Assembly: GCF_026168555.1 (NCBI RefSeq)
Contig: NZ_CP092471.1
Span: 1,312,501-1,376,500 of the forward strand
Length of the DNA stretch: 64,000 nucleotides
Source: Qipengyuania spongiae
GTDB lineage: Bacteria; Pseudomonadota; Alphaproteobacteria; Sphingomonadales; Sphingomonadaceae
Direction: 5' to 3'
The position numbers and the translations under genes were made by a program. This document shows, piece after piece, positions 43,624 to 52,052 of the stretch (its first letter is position 1; each line of letters starts with the position of its first letter). The notes under the pieces are model-generated. The model ran no database searches. It was not told the origin of the DNA and saw nothing but the letters and a program-made list of their open reading frames with translations.

Positions 43624-45708
43624 ATGCTGCGCCAGTACGAACTCGTAGAGCGGGTCAAGGAATACGACCCCGATGCCGACGAGGCGATGCTCAACCGCGC
43701 CTATGTCTACACCGTGCAGAAGCACGGCACGCAGACCCGTGCGAGCGGCGATCCCTATTTCAGCCATCCGGTGGAAGTCGCCGGCCTGATGACCGACCTG
43801 CGGCTCGATCAGGAAACGATCGCGACCGCGCTGCTGCACGACACGGTCGAGGACACACTGGCCACGATCGAGGACATCGAGCTCAATTTCGGCAGCAAGG
43901 TCGCGCGTCTGGTCGATGGCGTGACCAAGCTCTCCAAGATCGAGCAGATGCCGGAGAACGAGCGCGCGGCGGAGAATCTGCGCAAGTTCCTGCTCGCCAT
44001 GAGCGAGGATATCCGCGTGCTGCTCGTCAAGCTTGGCGACCGACTGCACAACATGCGCACGCTGCATTTCATCAAGTCGCCGGAAAAGCGCCGCCGCATC
44101 GCGCGCGAGACGATGGATATCTACGCCCCTCTCGCCGAGCGGGTGGGGATGTACGAATACATGCGCGAGATGCAGCTGCTCGCCTTCGAGCAGCTCGAGC
44201 CAGAGGGCTATGCCACGATCACCAATCGCCTCGAACAGCTGCGCGAGGGCGATGGCGGGCAGGTCGATGCGATCGCCTTGGCGATTAAGCAGGCGCTGGC
44301 CGAGGCGGGGCTTCAGGTCGAGGTTTCGGGGCGCGAGAAGCACCCTTTCAGCATCTGGCACAAGATGTCCGAACGCCATGTCAGCTTCGAGCAGGTGAGC
44401 GACATCATGGCCTTCCGCGTCATCACCGACGACGAGGCGGATTGCTACCGTGCGCTGGGCGTGCTGCACACGACGTGGCAGTTCCTGCCGGGCAAGTTCA
44501 AGGACTATATCTCGACGCCCAAGACCAACGGCTATCGCAGCTTGCACACCAGCCTGATGTACGAGAATTCGATGCGGGTGGAGGTGCAGATCCGCACCCG
44601 CGAGATGCACCGGCTGAACGAGTTCGGCCTCGCCGCGCACTGGGCCTACAAGCAAGGCGACCGGCCCGACGGGCAGGTCGGCTGGCTGCGCGACCTGATC
44701 GAAATCGTCGATGCGAGCCATGATGCCGAGGAACTGCTCGAGCATACGAGGCTGGCGATCTACCAGGACCGAATCTTCGCCTTCACGCCCAAGGGTGCGC
44801 TGTTCCAGTTGCCGATCGGCGCGACGCCGGTCGATTTCGCTTTCGCGGTGCACACCGATCTCGGCGCGCAGACCGTCGGCGCCAAGATCAACGGCCGCCA
44901 CATGCCGCTGCGCACCCCGCTGGCAAATGGCGATGTGGTCGAGATCGTGAAGGGCAAGGATGCCGAGCCGCAGCTTTCCTGGCTGAGCTATGTCGTCACC
45001 GGCAAGGCCCGCGCCGCCATCCGCCGCGCGGTGCGGCAGAAGGAACGCGCCGAGGTCGCCGAAATCGGCCAGAAGCTGTTCGGGGTGATCGCCGACCGGG
45101 TGCCCGCGAAGATCGGCAAGAAGGCTATCCGCCACGCGCTCGAGCGGCTCGAGATGGAGGAAGAGGACGACCTCTATTACGCGATCGGCGCCGCCAAGAT
45201 CACCGATCGCGAGGTGATGGAGGCGCTGGTCCCGGGCTGCACCGAAGAGCTGCCCGAACAGCCCGAATGGAGCAAGAGCGAGCTGTCGATCCGCGGTCTC
45301 ACCGCCGGTGTCGGCTACGAGCTAGGCACCTGCTGCCACCCGGTGCCGGGCGATCGGATCGTGGGCACGAGGCGCCCCGGCGAGAAGGTCGAGGTTCACA
45401 CGATCGACTGCCACGCGCTGGCAAGCGGGATCGATAACGACTGGATCGACCTTTCTTGGAGCAAGCGCGCGGCGGGCGCGATCGGACGGCTGCGTGTCAC
45501 GCTGTACGACCGGCCGGGAACCTTGGCCGAGACGACGGCAATCTTCGCTCAGAACCATGCCAATGTCCGCGCCCTCGCGCAGATCCAGAACGATCCGCCC
45601 TTCGGCAGCTACGAGATGGACCTCGAAGTGCAGGATGTTGCCCACCTCAACCGCATTCTCAGCGCATTGCGAGCGAGCGATTCGATTGTCGGGGCGGAGC
45701 GGATCTAG
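43624..45708 (+). CDS. rsh: Rsh (RelA/SpoT homologue) (p)ppGpp synthetase/hydrolase
   Basis: The 694-residue protein has the hydrolase HD domain (YFSHPVEVAGLMTDL, LLHDTVEDT with the HDxxED motif, about 40-80), the synthetase domain (GVLHTTWQFLPGKFKDYISTPKTNGYRSLHT, about 275-310; KFKD corresponds to the RFKD of bifunctional enzymes), a TGS domain (about 380-440) and a C-terminal ACT domain (about 615-690). Intact HD residues suggest both activities. The 257-bp upstream gap is AT-richer but shows no gene. Confidence 0.94.
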   Translation: MLRQYELVERVKEYDPDADEAMLNRAYVYTVQKHGTQTRASGDPYFSHPVEVAGLMTDLRLDQETIATALLHDTVEDTLATIEDIELNFGSKVARLVDGVTKLSKIEQMPENERAAENLRKFLLAMSEDIRVLLVKLGDRLHNMRTLHFIKSPEKRRRIARETMDIYAPLAERVGMYEYMREMQLLAFEQLEPEGYATITNRLEQLREGDGGQVDAIALAIKQALAEAGLQVEVSGREKHPFSIWHKMSERHVSFEQVSDIMAFRVITDDEADCYRALGVLHTTWQFLPGKFKDYISTPKTNGYRSLHTSLMYENSMRVEVQIRTREMHRLNEFGLAAHWAYKQGDRPDGQVGWLRDLIEIVDASHDAEELLEHTRLAIYQDRIFAFTPKGALFQLPIGATPVDFAFAVHTDLGAQTVGAKINGRHMPLRTPLANGDVVEIVKGKDAEPQLSWLSYVVTGKARAAIRRAVRQKERAEVAEIGQKLFGVIADRVPAKIGKKAIRHALERLEMEEEDDLYYAIGAAKITDREVMEALVPGCTEELPEQPEWSKSELSIRGLTAGVGYELGTCCHPVPGDRIVGTRRPGEKVEVHTIDCHALASGIDNDWIDLSWSKRAAGAIGRLRVTLYDRPGTLAETTAIFAQNHANVRALAQIQNDPPFGSYEMDLEVQDVAHLNRILSALRASDSIVGAERI

Positions 45709-45717
45709 ACCGGGCGA

Positions 45718-46809
45718 TCAGTCTGCGGTCAACGCCTTGCGGATCGGTACCGGAACATTGCAGATATCCGCCCCGCCGGCCGGCACGATGAAGAACGGAT
45801 CGCGGCGGTTGGCGCGCGCCTCGGCGTAGCGGGCGAAGGCGTCTCCCTCGGTGGAGAGATATTCGAATCGCGGGCGTTCGGTGGCGGGCAGATCGCTGGC
45901 GACGCGGATCGAGAGGATCGGCGTTCGTTTGTCCGCCTCCTCGGCAGTGTAGAAGCCCAGATCGCCCGAGCCGCGCGGCAGGCTGGAAAGGTGCTCCATC
46001 CCCTCGATGACGCGCCCAACCAGTGCGATGTTGCGATCGAGATGGCGCGGTGCATGGCCAATCACGGTGTAGAGTTCCGCGCCCGACCCCGTATCCGGCG
46101 ACATCCCGCGCCCGACACCGACCATGCCGTAGCAATGGACGGGCCACCATGGCGCATCGCCGGACGAGCCTGCGCTACCCACCGGCCAGCCACGATAGAA
46201 TTCGACCCATTCAGCATACGGATCCCGTTGATGCCAACCGGCGAAAGTGTGTTCTGTCTGAGTAGCTTTCACCGAGGCGTCGGCATTGTGGAAGTCAGCT
46301 TCTTGAGACTGATGCCAGTCAAAGTCCGCAAAATCCGCCCGGTTATCGTCAGTTAGTTCAAGGCCATTCCAAGCTAACGTCACGTCGACCATCGAGGCAG
46401 TGTAGGCGCTCTCTGCCATCGCCTGCAGCCCCTCCGGCAACGGCTTTGCTTTCCCTTCCGCCTCGGGATTGTCGTAGTTCGGATCGCCCCACTGAGTGAC
46501 GTAATTGTCCTGCACGCGGTTGACGCTGATGCCGTCGTACCAGCCTGCGCGGGCGAGGGTGCGGATATTGGCGATCCAGCCCTGGCTGAAGGGTTCGGGC
46601 ATGAGCTGGATGACTACGCGCCGCGCCTTGCCGTCACGGTCGGGGGCGAGAGTCATCACCAGCAGGTCTTCCGCCGGGATCGCGATCCACTCCGCCGCAT
46701 CGGCGCCCGCGACGATCTCTGCGGGCGACGGCGCCGGGGCCGCATCCTGCGCGGCGAGCGGAAGGGTCAGGGCGGATGCCGCGAGCGCGGCGCAGAAAAC
46801 GCGTTTCAT
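45718..46809 (-). CDS. Cyclophilin-type peptidylprolyl isomerase, secreted
   Basis: The 363-residue protein has a Sec signal (MKRVFCAALAASALTLPLAAQ). The cyclophilin-like core has GWYDGISVNRVQDNYVTQWGDPNYD (compare HRVIPGFMIQGGDP; the catalytic Arg is kept, flanks diverge) and MVGVGRGMSPDTGSGAELYTVIGHAPRHLDRNIALVGRV. Several insertions make it longer than classical cyclophilins; one around residues 160-200 is AT-richer than the rest. ATG 46809 starts the signal peptide; upstream in-frame codons overlap a terminator-like hairpin. Confidence 0.85.
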   Translation of the reverse strand: MKRVFCAALAASALTLPLAAQDAAPAPSPAEIVAGADAAEWIAIPAEDLLVMTLAPDRDGKARRVVIQLMPEPFSQGWIANIRTLARAGWYDGISVNRVQDNYVTQWGDPNYDNPEAEGKAKPLPEGLQAMAESAYTASMVDVTLAWNGLELTDDNRADFADFDWHQSQEADFHNADASVKATQTEHTFAGWHQRDPYAEWVEFYRGWPVGSAGSSGDAPWWPVHCYGMVGVGRGMSPDTGSGAELYTVIGHAPRHLDRNIALVGRVIEGMEHLSSLPRGSGDLGFYTAEEADKRTPILSIRVASDLPATERPRFEYLSTEGDAFARYAEARANRRDPFFIVPAGGADICNVPVPIRKALTAD

Positions 46810-46839
46810 CGCGACGGTCTGGCACGGATCGCTCGAACG

Positions 46840-46884
46840 AAAAAGCCCCTCTCCACGCGTTTTGGGGGGGCGGAGAGAGGCTTT
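46840..46884 (-). terminator. Terminator-like hairpin in the leader of the cyclophilin gene
   Basis: On the minus strand, AAAGCCTCTCTCC pairs with GGAGAGGGGCTTT (12 of 13 pairs, 17-nt loop including C7) and runs into TTTTT at 46844-46840. It ends 31 bp before the ATG at 46809. Being upstream of a gene on its own strand, it may act as an attenuator or stop an unseen upstream transcript. Confidence 0.5.
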
Positions 46885-47036
46885 CGAGACGGCGTTCGTA
46901 GGGAATGCCCGGCCACGCAACGCCATCTGACAGCAGGGGTATTTCCGATACGTCCGAGCGGCCAGTTCCGTTCCCACAATTCGACTTGCCGGGACGGATA
47001 AGTTGCTTTGAGCCCCCAGATTTGCAATTTCTTTGC

Positions 47037-47062
47037 TTGACTTGGCGATCTGAAGATATAAA
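47037..47062 (+). promoter_or_regulatory. Probable promoter of the ilv/leu attenuator transcript
   Basis: TTGACT (47037-47042) and TATAAA (47057-47062) stand in the only AT-rich stretch of the region. The 14-nt spacing is short; shifting the -10 to TAAAAA gives 16-17. The transcript would enter the leader peptide about 65 nt later. Confidence 0.4.
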
Positions 47063-47078
47063 AAACTCGCCACCGCGG

Positions 47079-47128
47079 CAATTCTGCTGCGTGTGCGAGG
47101 ATACAATTCTGCTGCGTGTGCGAGGATA
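47079..47128 (+). repeat. Perfect 25-bp tandem duplication before the leader peptide
   Basis: CAATTCTGCTGCGTGTGCGA followed by GGATA occurs twice head to tail (47079-47103 and 47104-47128) with no mismatch. Each copy ends in the GAGGA that serves as ribosome binding site; the second lies 7 nt before the leader ATG. Confidence 0.9.
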
Positions 47129-47133
47129 CGTTG

Positions 47134-47250
47134 ATGCAGGCCCAGGCCGCCATCACCACGAACGAAGGCACGGTGCTTCAGGCGCTGGGCCTCGTGCTGC
47201 TTCTCGTACTCGTACTTATTAACGAGCGGGGGGGAGTGCCCATCGGCTGA
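47134..47250 (+). CDS. ilvL: ilv/leu operon leader peptide
   Basis: This 38-codon frame (ATG 47134, TGA 47248) encodes a peptide whose codons 20-29 read L-V-L-L-L-V-L-V-L-I, with more Val, Leu, Ile nearby. GAGGA precedes the ATG by 7 nt. Placed before ilvD and a terminator, it has the form of a ribosome-mediated attenuation leader: stalling at branched-chain codons would signal shortage. Its codons 31-33 (GAG CGG GG) form the antiterminator arm. Confidence 0.88.
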   Translation: MQAQAAITTNEGTVLQALGLVLLLVLVLINERGGVPIG

Positions 47251-47307
47251 GCCAAGCCTGACGGACCTTCCTGAACCCCGCTCTCCGAAAGGATAGCGGG
47301 GTTTTTT
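47224..47307 (+). promoter_or_regulatory. Attenuator: antiterminator and terminator of the ilv/leu operon
   Basis: GAGCGGGG (47224-47231, inside the leader peptide) is exactly complementary to CCCCGCTC (47276-47283). The same AACCCCGCT (47274-47282) alternatively pairs with AGCGGGGTT (47295-47303), with TCC/GGA extending the stem around a GAAA loop, followed by T6 (47302-47307). The two structures exclude each other. The terminator is 33 bp before the ilvD ATG. Confidence 0.88.
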
Positions 47308-47339
47308 GTTGGGTCCGTCGCGAATGGGACGAGACACGC

Positions 47340-49016
47340 ATGACCGACACGCCTCGCAAACGTTCTGACGCGATCACCCGAGGGCCGGCCAAGGCGCCGG
47401 CGCGGGCGATGTTGCGCGGGGCGGGCTTCACCGACGCCCAGATGGCGCAGCCGATGGTCGCGGTGGTCAACACCTGGTCGACCGTCACGCCGTGCAACAT
47501 GCACCTCGCGAGCCTCGCCGAGCCGATCCGCAAAGGCTTGCGCGGCGGCGGCGCAACGCCGGTCGATTTCAACACCATCGTGGTTTCCGACGGCATCACG
47601 ATGGGCGGCGAGGGGATGCGCGCCTCGCTGATCAGCCGCGAGATCATCGCGGATTCCATCGAACTGGCGGTCAAGGGCCATTCGCTCGACGCGGCGGTGA
47701 TCCTGGTCGGCTGCGACAAGACCATTCCCGCCGCCGCCATGGCGCTGGCGCGGCTGAACATTCCCGGCCTGGTCTTCTACGGGGGCACGATCATGCCCGG
47801 CCATCTCGACGGGCGCGACCTGTCGATCCAGGACGTGTTCGAGGCGGTCGGCGCCCATGCCAAGGGCGACATGAGCGATGCCGAACTCGACCGGGTCGAG
47901 CGCGCCGCCTGCCCCGGCGCGGGCGCCTGCGGGGGGCAGTTCACCGCCAATACCATGGCGATGGCGCTGACCATGATGGGGATCAGCCCGATGGGCTCGG
48001 GCGATCCTCCCGCGACCCACGCGGCCAAGAGCGTCGAGGCGGCGCGCTGCGGAAGGCTCGCGGCGAAGCTGGCGCAGGAAGGCGTTCCGGCGCGCAAATT
48101 CTTCACCCCGGCATCCTTGCGCAACGCGGCGACGGCGGTGGTCGCGAGCGGCGGGTCGACCAATGCCGTGCTCCATCTGCCCGCCATCGCGGCGGAGGCG
48201 GGCTTCGCCTTCCCGATCGAGATCTTCGACGAATTATCGCGCAGCGTCCCGGTCATAACCGATCTTAAACCGGGCGGGCGGTTCCTCGCGCGCGATCTTT
48301 TCGCGGCGGGCGGTGTCCCGCTGTTCGGCAAGCGTCTGGCCGATGCCGGAATGCTGGAGGACACGCCCACGGTCACCGGCCGCAGCCTGTTCGCCGAATT
48401 GAGCGAAGCTCAGGAGACCGAGGGCCAGCAGGTCGTCCGCTCGCCCGCCGACCCGGTGAAGGCGACCGGCGGCCTCAGCATCCTTTATGGCGATCTCGCC
48501 CCAGAAGGCGCCGTGCTGAAGACCGCCGGTTACGGCACGGGCTCCTTCGAGGGCCCGGCGCGCGTCTTCGATGGCGAAGAAGACTGTTTCGCCGCCGTCA
48601 ACGCGAACGCGATCCGCGAAGGCGACGTCGTCGTCATCCGCTACGAGGGCCCCTCGGGCGGCCCCGGAATGCGCGAGATGCTGGCAGTCACCGCCGCGCT
48701 TGCCGGACAGGGGCTGGCGGGGAAGGTCGCGCTGATCACCGACGGGCGCTTTTCCGGCGCAAGCCACGGCTTCGTGATCGGGCATTGCTCGCCCGAGGCC
48801 GCTGCCGGAGGACCGCTCGCGCTGATCGCGGAAGGCGACACGATCCGCATCGATGCCGAGACCCGGCGGATCGATGCCGACATCGACTGGGACGCCCGCC
48901 GCGCCGCTCACACCCCGCGCGAGCCCAACCGCCTGGGCGGTGTCTTCGACAAATACGCCCGCCTCGTCTCGTCCGCCGCCTACGGCGCGACGACCATCCC
49001 ACCCGTCACGAATTGA
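47340..49016 (+). CDS. ilvD: Dihydroxy-acid dehydratase
   Basis: The 558-residue enzyme dehydrates dihydroxy-isovalerate and dihydroxy-methylvalerate to the 2-keto acids of Val/Leu and Ile. The iron-sulfur cysteines are in [19 protein letters not shown] and [17 protein letters not shown], and the C-terminal domain has [21 protein letters not shown]. It is first in the structural operon, directly after the attenuator, and is followed by ilvC after 14 bp. Confidence 0.96.
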   Translation: MTDTPRKRSDAITRGPAKAPARAMLRGAGFTDAQMAQPMVAVVNTWSTVTPCNMHLASLAEPIRKGLRGGGATPVDFNTIVVSDGITMGGEGMRASLISREIIADSIELAVKGHSLDAAVILVGCDKTIPAAAMALARLNIPGLVFYGGTIMPGHLDGRDLSIQDVFEAVGAHAKGDMSDAELDRVERAACPGAGACGGQFTANTMAMALTMMGISPMGSGDPPATHAAKSVEAARCGRLAAKLAQEGVPARKFFTPASLRNAATAVVASGGSTNAVLHLPAIAAEAGFAFPIEIFDELSRSVPVITDLKPGGRFLARDLFAAGGVPLFGKRLADAGMLEDTPTVTGRSLFAELSEAQETEGQQVVRSPADPVKATGGLSILYGDLAPEGAVLKTAGYGTGSFEGPARVFDGEEDCFAAVNANAIREGDVVVIRYEGPSGGPGMREMLAVTAALAGQGLAGKVALITDGRFSGASHGFVIGHCSPEAAAGGPLALIAEGDTIRIDAETRRIDADIDWDARRAAHTPREPNRLGGVFDKYARLVSSAAYGATTIPPVTN

Positions 49017-49030
49017 AGGAAGCCTGATCC

Positions 49031-50047
49031 ATGAAAGTCTACAACGATAGCGACGCGCAGCCCGCAAAGGTCAAATCCCGGCCGGTTGCCGTCATCGGCT
49101 ATGGCAGCCAGGGTCGCGCTCATGCTCTCAATCTGAAGGAAAGTGGCTGCGAGGTCATCGTGGGCCTGCGCGAGGGATCGCCGAGCGCGACCAAAGCGCA
49201 GGCCGACGGGCTGAAGACGATGCCGGTCGCCGAAGCGGCAAAGGCCGCGGGCCTCGTCGCTCTTCTGACGCCCGACATGAGCCACGAGACGATCTTCGCC
49301 AGCGAGATCGCGCCCAACATGGAAGCGGGCGACGCGCTGCTGGTCGCGCATGGTTTCACCGTTCTTTACGAACGGATTAAACCGGCCGCCGATATCGACG
49401 TCATCCTCGTCGCGCCCAAGGGGCCGGGCGATCTGGTCCGCCGCGAATACGAGCGCGGAGCGGGTGTCCCTTGCCTGTTCGCGGTCCACCAGGATGCGAG
49501 TGGCGACGCGGCGGCCAAGGCGCTCGCTTATGCCAGCCTGATCGGCGGGACGACGGCGGGTACGCTCGAGACGAGCTTCCGCGAGGAGACCGAGACCGAC
49601 CTGTTCGGGGAACAGGCGGTGCTTTGCGGCGGCGCGACCGAACTCGTCGCTGCCGGGTTCGAGACGCTGGTCGATGCCGGCTACGCACCCGAAATCGCCT
49701 ATTACGAATGCCTGCACGAGCTGAAGCTGATCGTCGATCTGCTCTACGAAGGCGGCTTCGCCAAGATGCACGAATTCATCTCCGAAACCGCGATCTACGG
49801 CGATCTCGTCTCCGGTCCGCGGGTCATCAATGACGAAACCCGCGCGCGGATGCGCGACGTCCTCTCCGACATCCGGGACGGAACCTTCGCGAGGAACTGG
49901 ATCGCCGAGAACGAGGCCGGGAAGACCGAATACGATCGGATGCAGAAGGCCGATCTCGACCATCCCATCGAAGCCACCGGCCGGGAGCTGCGCGCGATGA
50001 TGCCGTGGCTTCAGGCTGACAAAAATAGCGCGAAGAAGGCCGCCTGA
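49031..50047 (+). CDS. ilvC: Ketol-acid reductoisomerase (class I)
   Basis: The 338-residue enzyme has the NADPH Rossmann motif [17 protein letters not shown] at about 24, the central [12 protein letters not shown] and [24 protein letters not shown], and the helical domain with [22 protein letters not shown] and [18 protein letters not shown] (metal and substrate ligands). It isomerises and reduces acetolactate. The length is class I, unlike the longer E. coli class II. Confidence 0.96.
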   Translation: MKVYNDSDAQPAKVKSRPVAVIGYGSQGRAHALNLKESGCEVIVGLREGSPSATKAQADGLKTMPVAEAAKAAGLVALLTPDMSHETIFASEIAPNMEAGDALLVAHGFTVLYERIKPAADIDVILVAPKGPGDLVRREYERGAGVPCLFAVHQDASGDAAAKALAYASLIGGTTAGTLETSFREETETDLFGEQAVLCGGATELVAAGFETLVDAGYAPEIAYYECLHELKLIVDLLYEGGFAKMHEFISETAIYGDLVSGPRVINDETRARMRDVLSDIRDGTFARNWIAENEAGKTEYDRMQKADLDHPIEATGRELRAMMPWLQADKNSAKKAA

Positions 50048-50074
50048 GCGGTCCGTCCGAAACGAGCGAGAGCC

Positions 50075-51784
50075 ATGACCGTCATGCCCCAGCCCCTCAC
50101 CAGTCCCGAGGTCCAGCCTGCCACCCGTACCGGTGCGCAGCTGGTAGTGGACACGTTGGGGGCGCTCGGGGTCGACTGCGTGTTCGGCTATCCCGGCGGC
50201 GCCATCATGCCGGTCTACGATGCGATCACGGAGGGCGCGTCGCGCCATATCCTCGTCCGCCACGAACAGGCGGCTGCCTTCGCGGCCGACGCCTATGGCC
50301 GGATCACGGGGAGGGCGGGGGTCTGCCTCGCCACCTCCGGTCCTGGGGCGACGAACCTCATCACCGGCATCGCCAACGCCTATCTCGATTCGGTCCCTAT
50401 GGTCGCGATCACCGGTCAGGTCGCGCAGCCCTTCATGGGCACCGACGCGTTTCAGGAAACCGACATCTTCGGCATGACCATGCCGATCGTGAAGCATTCG
50501 ATCATCGTTCGTCGGCCCGAGGATATTCCGGCCGCGCTGGGCGAGGCCTTCGCCATCGCGGAGAGCGGGCGCCCCGGCCCGGTGCTGGTCGATCTGCCCA
50601 AGGACGTTCAGCAGGCGACCTGCGCGCCGCCGCGCAAATGGCGAGGCGAGGCTCAGGTTCTGCCCGCTCCGGCGCCCGAAGCCATCGCCGAGGCGGAGCG
50701 GCTGATCGCGGCCGCCGAGCGTCCCCTCTTCTATCTCGGCGGAGGGATCGCCCGGTCGAATGCGACCGAGATGGTTCGCCGCATGGTCGAGGAGAGCGGC
50801 ATCCCCGCGGTCGCCACGCTCCAGGCCCTCGGCGTCCTGCCGTCGGATCACCCCGCGATGCTCGGAATGCTTGGTATGCACGGTCACCGCGCGGCGAACA
50901 TGGCGGTGCAGGAATGCGACCTGCTGATCGTCGTCGGCGCGCGGTTCGACGATCGGGCGACCGGCAAGCTCGCCGAATTCGCCCCCCACGCCGCGATCGT
51001 CCACATCGATGTCGATGCTGCCGAAATGGGCAAGCTGCGCCATGCCCATGCGCCGGTGTGCAGCAATCTCAAATCGAGCCTTGCGGCCATCGACTTCGCA
51101 CCGGGCGAGATCGACGCCTGGCGCAGTGACGTCACGGCGGCGCGCGAAACGCATGCGCCGCGATACGATGCGCCGGGCAACGGCATCTACGCCCCCGCGC
51201 TGCTCAAGACGCTGTCGGAGCGGGTCGGCGACAGCTTCGTCGCCACCTGCGACGTCGGCCAGCACCAGATGTGGGTCGCGCAGCATTGCCGGTTCTCCCG
51301 GCCGCAGGCGCATCTGACCTCGGGCGGTCTCGGCGCGATGGGTTTCGGTCTGCCCGCCGCCATCGGCGCCAAGCTGGCCGAGCCGGACGCGGACGTGTTC
51401 GCGATCTGCGGCGACGGCGGCTTCCAGATGAACATCCAGGAGCTTGCCACCCTGCGTCGGTACCGGATCCCGGTGAAGATCGTCCTGCTCGACAACGCCA
51501 TGCTCGGCCTCGTGCGCCAGTGGCAGGAGCTGTTCTTCGCCGGCAATTATTCCGAGGTCGACCTGTCCGACAATCCGGACTTCGTCGAGGTTGCGCACGC
51601 CTTCGGGATCGAGGCCTTCGGCATCGAGCGCCGCGACGAGGTCGATGGCGCGATCGAGCGCCTGATGAATGCACGGGGGCCGATCCTTGCCCATGTCCGG
51701 ATCGATCCGGAAGAAAACGTCTGGCCGCTGGTGCCGCCGGGCAAGTCCAATGCCGAGATGATGGAGAAACGCGATGAAGCTTGA
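50075..51784 (+). CDS. ilvB: Acetolactate synthase large subunit
   Basis: The 569-residue ThDP enzyme has GALGVDCVFGYPGGAIMPVYDA, the cofactor-activating Glu in RHEQAAAFAADAYGR, the FAD/central domain (about 205-340), and the ThDP/Mg motif ICGDGGFQMNIQELAT. It makes acetolactate or acetohydroxybutyrate. The small-subunit gene starts 11 bp before its stop. It resembles the IlvG/IlvB group in general. Confidence 0.95.
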   Translation: MTVMPQPLTSPEVQPATRTGAQLVVDTLGALGVDCVFGYPGGAIMPVYDAITEGASRHILVRHEQAAAFAADAYGRITGRAGVCLATSGPGATNLITGIANAYLDSVPMVAITGQVAQPFMGTDAFQETDIFGMTMPIVKHSIIVRRPEDIPAALGEAFAIAESGRPGPVLVDLPKDVQQATCAPPRKWRGEAQVLPAPAPEAIAEAERLIAAAERPLFYLGGGIARSNATEMVRRMVEESGIPAVATLQALGVLPSDHPAMLGMLGMHGHRAANMAVQECDLLIVVGARFDDRATGKLAEFAPHAAIVHIDVDAAEMGKLRHAHAPVCSNLKSSLAAIDFAPGEIDAWRSDVTAARETHAPRYDAPGNGIYAPALLKTLSERVGDSFVATCDVGQHQMWVAQHCRFSRPQAHLTSGGLGAMGFGLPAAIGAKLAEPDADVFAICGDGGFQMNIQELATLRRYRIPVKIVLLDNAMLGLVRQWQELFFAGNYSEVDLSDNPDFVEVAHAFGIEAFGIERRDEVDGAIERLMNARGPILAHVRIDPEENVWPLVPPGKSNAEMMEKRDEA

Positions 51785-52052
51785 GCATGTCCGCATCGAA
51801 TTCCGCTGCGCCGAGGGCGCGCTTCGCCGGGTTCTCGGCGTGACCGAGGCGCGCGCCTTCTCCGTTCGTTCCATGCAGATGGGCAGCGACGGCGATCGGG
51901 CGGTGATGACGCTGGCGCTGGAGCCGCGTGACGAGAGCCGCAAGGTGGACACGCTGCTGCGCCAGCTGACCCGGCTGCAGGAGGTCGAGGCCACGATCCG
52001 CCTGACCAATGCCCCTCCCGTAGCGGAGGTAGCCCATGCCGCCTGTGCCTGA
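51774..52052 (+). CDS. ilvM: Acetolactate synthase small subunit, short IlvM-like ACT protein
   Basis: The 92-residue protein is one ACT-like domain (LEHVRIEFRCAEGALRRVLGVTEARAFSVRSMQM, then LALEPRDESRKVDTLLRQLTRLQEVEATIRL). This is the length of E. coli IlvM (isozyme II) rather than the two-domain IlvH/IlvN of about 160 residues. It overlaps ilvB by 11 bp and leuA by 17 bp, implying coupled translation. Val feedback may differ from that of standard IlvH. Confidence 0.85.
   Translation: MKLEHVRIEFRCAEGALRRVLGVTEARAFSVRSMQMGSDGDRAVMTLALEPRDESRKVDTLLRQLTRLQEVEATIRLTNAPPVAEVAHAACA

Noticed and set aside
46864..46870. G7 run as a phase-variation tract
   Set aside because: It lies in the loop of a non-coding hairpin upstream of the cyclophilin ATG, so a length change would not shift a reading frame.
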